Below, piece after piece: positions 1-9,264 of a stretch of DNA of 29,797 nucleotides. Location of the stretch: assembly GCA_025890175.1 (NCBI GenBank), contig JANPYM010000006.1:1495260-1525056 (forward strand), written 5' to 3'. The translations under genes were made by a program, and so were the position numbers. The number at the start of each line of letters is the position of its first letter. The first letter of the stretch is position 1. This stretch comes from Ciborinia camelliae. Lineage: Eukaryota; Ascomycota; Leotiomycetes; Helotiales; Sclerotiniaceae. The notes beneath the pieces were generated by a model that had not been told where the DNA came from, ran no database searches, and worked only from the letters and a program-made list of their open reading frames with translations.

Positions 1-78
1 CTTCCCAAAACAAAAGAAAAAAACAGCACAAAAAATGATAAGAACCCAAAGAGCTGGGACGATCTTCATTGCCTCGCC

Positions 79-93
79 TGACGTTTCTAGAAG
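79..93. promoter_or_regulatory. Possible heat-shock element
   Basis: The 15-mer tgacgtttctagaag contains the inverted pair TTC-TA-GAA, the core of a heat-shock-factor site. The identical 15-mer occurs at 20741-20755 upstream of Hsp104. It lies about 195 bp before the first start codon of the DUF3431 gene, but could equally serve a gene to the left of the window. Its function is inferred from the match alone. Confidence 0.4.
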
Positions 94-287
94 ATAGAAG
101 ATCTCCTTCCATCATTCCTTCCTTCACTTTTTGATATCAATGATGTTTTCGTGATTTTGGCAAGTGCGTTTGCTGCCTGGCTGGCAGACACGGATTTCTT
201 TTGGGGGGTATTTGAAACTGGTCAAGTACATAGTGATGAAGAAAACTTTTCCCTACTTGAGCTTGTGTTGATTTATTCAATTAATGA

Positions 288-1598
288 ATGAATGTGCAGA
301 GAAAAGAATTGAAAATTCATTTTTTCCTCTCACATTGCCTTGTTCATTATTTATCATTCTTCTGCTACATGATGATGCCATTCCCAAAGAAACTGATCCC
401 CTTTGCCTCGATCCTGACGGTAGCATTTTTAGTTTTAATTTTCCGACCTTTATTTCTCCAGATCAGATTTCCGCCAGCTGAAGGCGGAGCTGGACGACAT
501 GAAAATATGCGATTGTATGGGACGAAACGAAGAACGGTTCAAGAAACGCAAAAGCCAATATCTTTCCAACCCGGTATCGTCAAGGCATTTCCCGCGACAT
601 ATTCGAAAATGCTAGTTGTTGCCCGGACGAAAAAAGATGATGTGGGCTGGATCCAGGAGGAGAAATTCGAAAATGATGCGGGGGTTCAATCAACCATATA
701 TACGGCGGATGATCCGACGGCCGAATATCATCCACCGAAGAATAAAGGTCACGAGGTTATGATATACCTCTCATATATAATTGAGAATTATTACAACCTT
801 TCGGATGTGAGCATATTCATGCATTCGCATCAGTTAGCTTGGCATAACAATAAACTTCTCGATCTCGATGCGGCGAAGATGATCTCAAGACTTTCTCCCG
901 AACGTGTTATACGAGAAGGATATATGAATCTGCGGTGTCATTGGAATCCAGGGTGTCCAAATTGGATGCATCCAGGAGAAGTGGAAGAAGATGGCAATAA
1001 ACAAGAACGGTCAATTATGGCGAGAGCATGGTTGGAACTTTTCCCACTTGAGCCTATTCCAAGTGTCCTTGCACAACCTTGTTGCGCGCAATTCGCCGTT
1101 TCCAAAGAAAGGATTCGAACTCTGCCCCTGGCAAGATATATTTTCTTTCGAGATTGGCTGTTGCGAACAGAGTTTTCGGATTTCATCAGTGGGAGAGTGT
1201 GGGAATATATATGGCAATTTGTTTTCTCTGGACAAGCAACTTCTTGCCCCAAAGAACATATTTGCTATTGTGATGGATATGGAATTTGCTTTGGGGGAGA
1301 AGTAGAATACCAAGCTTATTTGGATACCCAAACCAAAAAGGACTCTCTGAATACTCAAATAGAGGACTGGAATATGAGAAGCGAAGGGATGCAAAACTTG
1401 ATAGATGAAGGAAGAGAAGAGGAAGTGAAGAAGCTGGAGAAACCCGACCCTGCAATAAAGGAGAAACTAGAGAAGGAGGTCAAGGAAATTCAACATTGGC
1501 TCGAGATAACTAAGGAAGAAGCGATGCAACGTGGTGGTGTGGCTTTCAATAGAGCGAAAGAAGCTGGTAGGGAATGGAAAGATGGAGATGGATTTTAA
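288..1598 (+). CDS. DUF3431 family membrane-anchored protein
   Basis: This is a single uninterrupted frame of 436 codons. The start could be 288, or the ATG run at 369/372/375 (409 residues or slightly fewer); the later start puts the hydrophobic segment close to the N-terminus and may be the real one. Numbered from 288, a basic patch (PKK) precedes a hydrophobic stretch at about 36-58, which looks like a signal anchor. The conserved region runs from about 105 to 345: VVARTKKDDVGWI near 110-122, then a tyrosine-rich helix (IYLSYIIENYYN), FMHSHQLAWHN near 177-187, and a Cys/Trp-rich part with CHWNPGCPNW near 217-226. The pattern matches fungal DUF3431 proteins, whose biochemical role is not established. 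The type II topology and the FMHSH-type motifs suggest a secretory-pathway glycosyltransferase-like enzyme, which is inference only. The tail after about 345 is strongly charged (Glu/Lys) and probably helical. No intron is needed. Confidence 0.85.
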   Translation: MNVQRKELKIHFFLSHCLVHYLSFFCYMMMPFPKKLIPFASILTVAFLVLIFRPLFLQIRFPPAEGGAGRHENMRLYGTKRRTVQETQKPISFQPGIVKAFPATYSKMLVVARTKKDDVGWIQEEKFENDAGVQSTIYTADDPTAEYHPPKNKGHEVMIYLSYIIENYYNLSDVSIFMHSHQLAWHNNKLLDLDAAKMISRLSPERVIREGYMNLRCHWNPGCPNWMHPGEVEEDGNKQERSIMARAWLELFPLEPIPSVLAQPCCAQFAVSKERIRTLPLARYIFFRDWLLRTEFSDFISGRVWEYIWQFVFSGQATSCPKEHICYCDGYGICFGGEVEYQAYLDTQTKKDSLNTQIEDWNMRSEGMQNLIDEGREEEVKKLEKPDPAIKEKLEKEVKEIQHWLEITKEEAMQRGGVAFNRAKEAGREWKDGDGF

Positions 1599-4500
1599 TG
1601 TTCGATGTTCGATGTTCAATGTGGATTTATCAGGATTCAGTTGTGTAACATGTCTTACTAGTTCCATGTTCAACACAACCAATACGAGTATGGATGGCGG
1701 CCCTCAGCTTTACGTAATACTACAACACTTGGGGTGCTTTAGAAGATCTCAGGCCACTTCAAGAATCAAGACTCACCTCAAGTCTTCAACTCAACAATAA
1801 CCTGGAAACACCAACACAGCCACACAGACAAAAGAGGAAAGTCCTAGCTTTGGCGGGACGGATCGACGACGGAAATTTTGGCATCAAAATATTTTGACCG
1901 AATGGAAAGATGGTTCCCTTCGTAATCTTATATATATGGATTATTAATTTTCCGGATCTTGGCTCGCGAAGAAATGCTCTTATTATGATTACGTGACTGG
2001 GTTACGTGACTAGGTTACGTCAAACTTTAGCCCTATGTCCCCTGAGGCTCTGGAGTCTGAATGATCCCGCACACTTTTATAGGAACAATATCCACATGGC
2101 ACGTGTAGGGCTCAGGGTCTTTGAATGTCACTGTCAATGTCTGTCATGCATACATCGTGTCATGCATCGTGATCTTGTCCTTCCTTGTATGCAATTTACA
2201 AGACGAACCATTCCGGAAGTGGTTTGCCGGGAATTGAGATACTCGGAGTGTGAATCCGATGGATATGGATCTTTTGCTGGAATGAATTGAGAACTAGAGG
2301 GGCAAGTTAATTGGAATTGGAATTCGAGCTTGATGTTATGTTATGTTAACATGTAGTGGTATAATTGGCAATGGCGGGAATCCCAATGTATGGGATAGAT
2401 AATAGTGAATGATGGATTTGATAGATATCAATGTAATGCAACGTAATATGGATGGTTCTTTTGCAGTCTATCAAGAGGTACCTAGGTATCAATAACGAGA
2501 GCCCTTCTTGCGAAGGGATACATGAAGAGTCATGACGTTCAGATGTGAAAAGTTGAAGATGACCTCAAAAAGATGAAGGGATTCCAAATCTTCTACCTAC
2601 CTATGGTTTGACAGTGAGCCCTATCTATCCAATTTGATAGCAACTGGATACACCATCCTGTATACATAGGTATTACCACCATCACCCCACCCCACAATGA
2701 TCGTCGATGCCTTTATGGAGATCCGGCCTATTGATTATATACCTTATGTACGAAATACCTACCCCTACCTCCCCCTGGCAATCAGATCCATTAATACGAT
2801 AAAATCTTGGCATTCTTTTTATTATTGAAAAAATTCATCTCGAAAACCTTTGGAGATTTAATTTACTCTAGGTCATACTATTCAACTTTAAGTTTATTTT
2901 TTTTACATGGCATTCTTCTATAGCATAATGACAACTTCGTCCTTCTTATACTCTTATATCGTACCACTTTTTATATCTAGATGATCTTATAGGTACTTTT
3001 TCGAGTTAGATTTATTTCTTTCCAATATTAGATTCTTTTTTTAGTACTTTTAATTAATTTTTATTGAAAAGGTAAATCTAAGTATGGAACCTAATCTATA
3101 GATATCTACGTAGATTCTAGATGGAGAGGGAGGGGAGTAGATAGATTACTTTTTCAATAAAGATTATGTAATCTCATTACCTAGTTAGGAACCTGGGTGT
3201 AATTGGTATTTTATTCTCCGCGCGTTTAATTGTTTACATGTCCACTCTTTTCTTCTAAGGTTCTTCTCTGCTGTGTAAGTTTTCCGATGGTGTATATATT
3301 TACACGATCTCCGTCGTGTAACTTTCTCGATGCTTCATATGTTTTTTCGATTTGTTGCCAACTTACCTCGTGTGGTAACACGGACTTGGATCTATCGATC
3401 AAACTTCTTTTTCTGTTACCAACGGCTCAATCGCTCGGAATTCGGGTCCCTTCCCTAGCAGAGAAACTTTATTTGGTATCATATCCGATAGATCAGGTAC
3501 CAGGCTTATTACCCAGGGGCCCGGGTTTTGGCTTCTGCTCTTTTTTTGATTGAGGATGGATGGATCTAGGAGAGTACCGTACCGATGCCGATGGGATGTA
3601 ACGAAGAGAGAGGCAAGCAAGCAAGCAAGCATGGTATGAAGACGGAGACGGAGACGGGGATATGTTGCTTTTTTCCAATCAATTCGCCGATGCTGTATTG
3701 ACTCTTGAGGAGAATAAGGAGAATAAGATAAAAGATGATGGGATGGGAAAAGAATACTCCGGACCTAGATAGGTATGGTATTGTAGTTTGGGGGAAATTC
3801 TCATTGGGAAAGATCAGATCAGATGTTCAAAACATATATATCACTCTCGCCAACCTATCGATATCGCATTCACCGTTACGCCGTTTGTAACGATGGGTAT
3901 CTGTATCTTCCATTGTCTCAACTCAAGCTTCTCTGTCACAAAACACGTCCTACAAGGCGTAACAATCACAACGTTCACTTGAGTGTTTACTGACTCCTGA
4001 GTAACCGATATCTGTTCAGCTGTTATAGGTATATGAGCGGCTTGGGAGGCAACGAGCTGGGAAAGCTATGCAATTGGATGAAATGGTAGGTATCAGTACA
4101 ACCTGTACAAGGTGATTTCATTTCTTTTTCTATGTACGAGGTAGTAGGTATGGTAGGTACATGACCTAAGTACCGTATGATTGATGTGTTTCGAATACAG
4201 AAAGAGTTTTACATATGATATCTTTCGTTTGGATGTTACTATAGGTTACTTAGGTACCTAGGTATACGTTTGTCATGGCTTTTCTATACCATAAATTGTC
4301 AGTCTGTCACTGTCGCTGTCCACTCGTCAAAATCAAATATACTTCAACTTTTATTAACCGTCATCATCAATCATTTCATTCATCTCATTTCATTTTGGAT
4401 ACCCCGCTCAGGTCAATAGTCAATGGTCATGAACTACCTAGGTACATCAATAGTAGTCTGGGTCCGAGTCTGAGTCTGAGGACCAAAAACTAGGTAAGTT

Positions 4501-4892
4501 CCCAAATGGGGAGTTCGTTCCTACCTCCCTACCTCCTACCTCGTTCCGACCTAATCCTGTACCTACCCAACTTGGCCAGGATCACGTTTTCCTGATCCTT
4601 TTCCTTTTCCTTCTCATACGCTCCCCAGGTACCCGGTACCCGGCCCTTCGTGCCGAATGAGGAAATAGATGGGGATTGAATTTCTTCTTGGCCGCTTCTT
4701 TTCTTCCTTTTGGGTCTCGTCAAGATTCGACGTTCAAACCCACGACCCAACGAACCAGGGGAGACTGGGATTAAACTTTCGATCGATTTTCTTTTTCCAC
4801 TTTTTTAACTACATCGTCACATGGATCGATTCTCTTAATTCTTTCTTTTGATTCGTTCACCATCTTAGACTCACGCTTTCAAGGGTTCGTCA
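1599..4892. other. Long AT-rich spacer, no convincing gene
   Basis: About 3.3 kb between the DUF3431 gene and the next credible exon. It holds very AT-rich sequence (roughly 2800-3110), an inverted repeat (3060-3161), and three exact copies of the palindrome TACCTAGGTA (2479, 4255, 4435). Reading frames here, such as 2006-2290 and 3230-3553, lack recognisable domains or balanced composition and are treated as chance. The part from about 4500 to 4890 is pyrimidine-rich on the plus strand and probably belongs to the promoter or leader of the downstream gene. Confidence 0.6.
3060..3161. repeat. Inverted repeat, ~21-bp arms
   Basis: The left arm at 3060-3080 (tttattgaaaaggtaaatcta) and the right arm at 3142-3161 are complementary except for one mismatch and one gap. 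They are separated by about 61 bp that itself holds a smaller near-palindrome (aatcta...tagatt). This could be a small hairpin or a worn MITE-like element. No clear target-site duplication was seen. Confidence 0.5.
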
Positions 4893-4898
4893 ATGGTC

Positions 4899-5684
4899 AT
4901 GTCGAAGAAATCAACATCAACTGGAACTGGAATTACTGGGACGGGAACCGGAACTGGAGCTGGAACTGAAAATAGAACGGGAGCTGGAATTGGAGATAAA
5001 CCACAACCCCTCCAAAGACAAGGACGTGCCCATGCTTCTGGTGTTGGTTCTGGTGTTGGTACGGGATCTGAGCCTGGTATTGGTGGAGGTGGAAATGGGA
5101 TTGGAAATGGGATTGGAAATGGAAATGGGATTGCCGCTCATCTAAAGTCTCCTCCTATTTTTTCCTTGGTATGTCATACGTACTTATTAGCCTGTGCGAT
5201 CCCTTCTCTTTTTTTGTGAAATCTGTATCTTGCATATGTTTTGCATCTCTACCATCGGAATAGGTATATCTTCATAATACTTAATTTTGGAGTGGATCTT
5301 CTTCTTTGCTAGTTGCACAGATGTGGAATCATTTAAAGAAGAAGAGGAGGAATAGCCTTCAGGATATATTCCATGTATGTCGTTGATCATCATTTGCTTT
5401 CTCCATCACATAAGGTTACCGATATTTGATTTATCCGTCTCTAATCTCAGTCATTACTCTTCACTATTGATTTTCATCGGAGAATTAATCCTTCACTTGA
5501 GGAAAGCTTGAGAATTACGGAGAATAGAACTGCTTCAAAGCGTCAAGTAATTTTATTTGACTTTATCCACCGTCATACGGCGCAGCATCCTCGATGCTCA
5601 GTGGAGAAATTGGAAGACAAGACGAGATATACTTATACAGCTGAACTGACTTTATTCTTGCGTCAATTAGTTTCCTCACCCTAA
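4899..5684 (+). CDS. Hypothetical small protein, three exons, abutting RGS-LOV gene
   Basis: I do not recognise this protein. Proposed exons are 4899-5168, 5321-5374 and 5451-5684, giving 185 residues; a second ATG at 4893 is also in frame. Both introns (5169-5320 and 5375-5450) start with GTATGT, end in CAG and are phase 0. The first 80 or so residues are low complexity (Ser/Thr/Gly, then Gly-Asn-Ile). The rest looks like a folded domain: LKSPPIFSL, a basic MWNHLKKKRRNSLQDIFH exon, then LLFTIDFHRRINPSLEESL and TASKRQVILFDFIHRHT, ending LTLFLRQLVSSP. The stop codon lies only 28 bp before the RGS-LOV ATG. If instead GTAATT at 5547 is used as donor and CAG at 5686-5688 as acceptor, the frame continues without a stop into the RGS-LOV protein. 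This may therefore be a separate gene, the 5' exons of that gene, or both by alternative splicing. Confidence 0.5.
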
Positions 5685-5712
5685 TCAGTCGACATCTACC
5701 ACAACTGCCGAG

Positions 5713-8186
5713 ATGAACATTCAAAATTTAGCAGACCGACGTGCGGCAATGCATCCTTATGGGAAAGCTCCTACCTTTACACCTTCGATCAGAATCGACG
5801 AAGCAGGTCCAGAAGAAGAAGGCGGCGCGGAAGTGAAAGACATACCATTTTATAAACCCTATAGATCAGGTGCGGGAGGACCTCACTTGCCAGGACAATC
5901 GCAAGGAAATCGACCAAGAAGGAATTCGTTGGATAGAGGATTCGATCCTAACAGTCCAAGACCTAGCAGTTCAAGAAGGGGAAATGCATCACCCACTCAC
6001 GAAAAGTCGGCAAAGGTTCTACAAGCTCATGTGGGTATTCCTGAGCGGACAAGGTGAGTCTCAAAAATAATCCTCGGCACCTACAAAATCATTTTAACGC
6101 ATCTCAGTAGTAGTCTGTATCACGAAGACCACCGCGAGACGGGAGAACATTCACAGGAAGATTTTGACCTACCGGTGAGAGAGGAGCGTGTGGAAATTAG
6201 AGATTCAAGGCCAAGTATGCTATCTTCACAACAATCGATGTCTTCGCCTTCGACGGGACGTTCATGCTCTCGAGCTGGTTCCATCTCTTCATATCAAACA
6301 AATGCCACATCTCTACCAGCGTTGCAGAAAACAGGGGTGTTGGAGGAGGGAGAATATCTGGAGCCGTTGAATGAGGAAGATGTTGATCCAGGATCTTTTG
6401 ATCTTGTGGCGGCAACTGAAACTGGAGGCAAACGATTCTCTATGGAAGCAAGATCCGAACAACTTTTTTCGACTGAGCATCTGCGGATCATTTTCAGTGA
6501 TCCTTCATTACTGCTAAGATTTACCTCTTTCCTAGGCGCACAGAGACCTTCTTCGATTCCTATACTTATATACTATCTGGATGCTGTCAAAGCTTTGAAA
6601 GCTATTTCATATTCCAACGCAATCGCTGAAGCTCTGGAACCAATCCCAGGTTTCGATTTTACTGCTACTGCAGCTTCAAAGACGATGAGCGCTGCATTGG
6701 AGGAGAAGGCCATGAAGGCTTTTGACGTGTTGGTTCGAGAAGACCTTCCTGCTTATATTACGTGGACATATGTTCAGACTGTCAGTATATCGATCCAGAG
6801 ACGAATTACTGGAACTTTACCGGCGCATTTGAGAGAGGCTTCGGAGGGTCTAGCTGAAGTCTTTTGTTTGTCTGATCCTTCTCGTCCGGATAACCCTATT
6901 GTCTTTGCATCCGAAGGTATGTTACGATGAACTCAATGGGAGATCTGTACTAATTATAGCTCAGAATTTCACCGAACGACACAGTATGGTATGAGCTATG
7001 CTATTGGAAGAAATTGTAGATTTTTGCAGGGGCCAAAAACAAATCCATTCAGTGTGAGGAGAATTCGAGAGAAGATCGAATCTGGCCAAGAACATTGCGA
7101 AACTTTCCTCAATTAGTAAGTCTGGTCTGAATGAACTTATTTGGAGGTGATGGCTAATCAGATCATAGTCGACGTGATGGGTCTCCTTTTATGAATCTTT
7201 TAATGTGTGCTCCGCTGTGCGATAGCAGAGGTGTAATCCGATATTTCATTGGTGCACAAGTCGATATTTCAGGTCTGGTTAAAGAATGCTCAGAATTAGA
7301 ATCTCTTCAACGTCTTGTTGCAGCAGAAGCACTTGCCGAGGCGCAAGAAGCAGAACGAGCCGCAAATCCCGATGCAGAACAGGAGGAACTCCCAGCCCCA
7401 CCTCCAAAAGACGAATTTCAAGAATTGAGTGAAATGTTAAATATTCAGGAGCTGGACACAGTACGCAAATGGGGAGGAAGGATGCACAAGGAAACCGAGG
7501 AGGATCACCCTGATAGCAATTTCCAGAAAGGAAATTGGCACAAGCCAAGATTACACATTAACAGCACAAGCCCCGATGGTATGAAGCCCAATCCAAACCT
7601 GGGACGCGTTAGTGGAAAACTTGGTGGTATATATGAGAATTATCTTCTTGTTCGTCCATACCCAAGTTTAAAGGTCTTGTTCGCGAGTCCGACTCTCAGA
7701 GTGCCCGGTATTTTACAATCACCTTTCATGGCAAAAATAGGAGGTAGCAATCGCGTCCGCGATGAATTGACCCAAGCACTTGCTGATGGTCGAGGTGTCA
7801 CTGCTAAAGTCCGCTGGGTTACAAAAGATGACTTGGAAGGTCGACCTCGCTGGATTCATTGCACACCACTTATCGGTTCCAATGGCGCAATCGGTGTATG
7901 GATGGTCGTCATTGTCGACGATGAGCATAATAGCAAGAAATATAGACAAGCACCAGCGGTGGATCCCAGGTTCGGAAGGTCGATACCATTTGCGGGAAAG
8001 GCGGATAGTAGTGCGACAAGTAATAGGGATTTTTCGCTTATTCATCATAATCATCGTCATGGACCGAATGATAGTGGAGCAGGTGCGGGACAACCACAAA
8101 GGGAGGCGAGATCAATGAGGAGTCTTGAAAGAGAGGAGGGAGGGAGTGTTAGAAGTGGAAGTCCTTATACCCTGAGGATTGAGTGA
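5713..8186 (+). CDS. LOV4: RGS-LOV blue-light photoreceptor (BcLOV4-type)
   Basis: Four exons (5713-6053, 6108-6916, 6965-7115, 7169-8186), with introns of 54, 48 and 53 bp and in-frame junctions, give 772 residues. Residues 1-225 are polar and probably disordered. An RGS-like helical region spans about 230-345 (TEHLRIIFSDPSLLLRFTSFL onward). A LOV domain follows at about 359-470 and carries GRNCRFLQG, with the adduct-forming Cys401 (codon 7015-7017). The flavin-contact motifs NYRRDGSPFMN and YFIGAQVDIS are also present, so photochemistry should be intact. A charged, Ala/Glu-rich helix follows the LOV core (about 471-505), and a PAS-like domain without a flavin cysteine lies at about 589-686. 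The Botrytis relative BcLOV4 is known to bind anionic membrane lipids on blue-light exposure. That behaviour here, and any action on G-alpha, is inferred from family. The start at 5713 has a good context, but the upstream frame can splice in (see 4899-5684). The gene is convergent with the Zn2Cys6 gene. Confidence 0.92.
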
Positions 8187-9264
8187 TTGATTTACCTATC
8201 GAAAAAAGATAGATATCTTGGGCAGATGGACAGTCTGACCCAATATTGGTATTGTTAATGTTATAATTTTCTTTTTGTAACGGCGGTTTCAAGTGTCGCT
8301 AAGCTACTATTATATGAACAGCTCAAGCTGATGAATGGATGGATGGATGGATGGAATAGGAGGCGGATTTCTGATTTGTTATCAACGGGTTGCGTTGCAT
8401 CTCAGCGCTTTTTTTTATCATCTTGTTGTTCTTGTAGGGTTTTTCTGCAAATTTGTGTTATATCCATATCCATATGTATGTTGTATTGTATTAGATTAGC
8501 TATACTGTACTGTAACGCATACACCCTTGGGAGTTTGGTAGTCTGAAGACGAGATGCTACACTACTTTACTTTTTTCAGGGCCTGGGTTTTAATTTTTAA
8601 TATATGGGAGGGGAGGGGAAGGAAAGGGGGAAGGGTGGATGGGTAGATGGGTAGATGGGTAGATGGGGAAAAGTGGAAAATAAAATAAAACGGGAAAGGA
8701 TGGGACAGAATGGGACAGGGCAGGATAGGAGGAGAGAAGAGAAGAGGAGGAGAAGGAGAACTGGATTGCAATGAACTGGACAGGGCAGGTTAGGGCATGA
8801 CGCTCGAGGGAAAATAAATACAATATCGGCTCAGGTCGGTTCGGTTTGGTTTGATTGGAATTTGGCATAGTGTGTGTGCATTGTTGCTTTGGCTATGGCT
8901 TTGGCTATGGCTTTGGCTATGGCTTTGGCTATGGCTTTGGCTATGGCTTTGGCTATGGCTTTGGCTGGAATTGGAGAAGGAAAAATAGAAAATAGAAAAT
9001 CAAGAATTGCTTGGCTAGTAAGGTAGCTATCGACTTTACTTTACTGCATGTACCGAGACCGATTTTCGGATGATTAAGAATGATTGAGAATGATGAATGG
9101 AAAATGGGCCATCACATCACATCACGATAACTTTTACACCCATTTCCATTTCCATTTCCATTTCCAACTTTTTTCAGTTTGAACATTTCCATGTATGCAA
9201 AGTTCTCATGATATCCTATGCTATCCAATGCTAGGTATTTTGCGCTATTTCATCCAATCCACTC
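8187..9264. other. Convergent spacer with simple repeats
   Basis: This 1.1-kb spacer separates the 3' ends of the RGS-LOV gene (+) and the transcription factor (-). It contains an ATGG run (about 8331-8356), a purine-rich tract with a 10-bp gatgggtaga-like repeat (about 8604-8765) and a 12-bp minisatellite (8886-8966). It must hold both 3' untranslated regions. No gene is seen. Confidence 0.6.
8886..8966. repeat. 12-bp minisatellite (ggctttggctat)n
   Basis: The unit ggctttggctat repeats almost perfectly for about 6.7 copies over some 81 bp. The unit is itself two diverged 6-mers (ggcttt and ggctat). There are no interspersed unique spacers, so this is not a CRISPR array. Confidence 0.95.

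Noticed and set aside
3230..3553. 107-codon plus-strand frame with hydrophobic start
   Set aside because: It has no family resemblance, an unbalanced Cys/Ser/Leu composition and AT-rich spacer surroundings, and it is overlapped by equally long opposite frames.
8886..8966. CRISPR-like array
   Set aside because: The repeats are contiguous, with no unique spacers, and the genome is eukaryotic.
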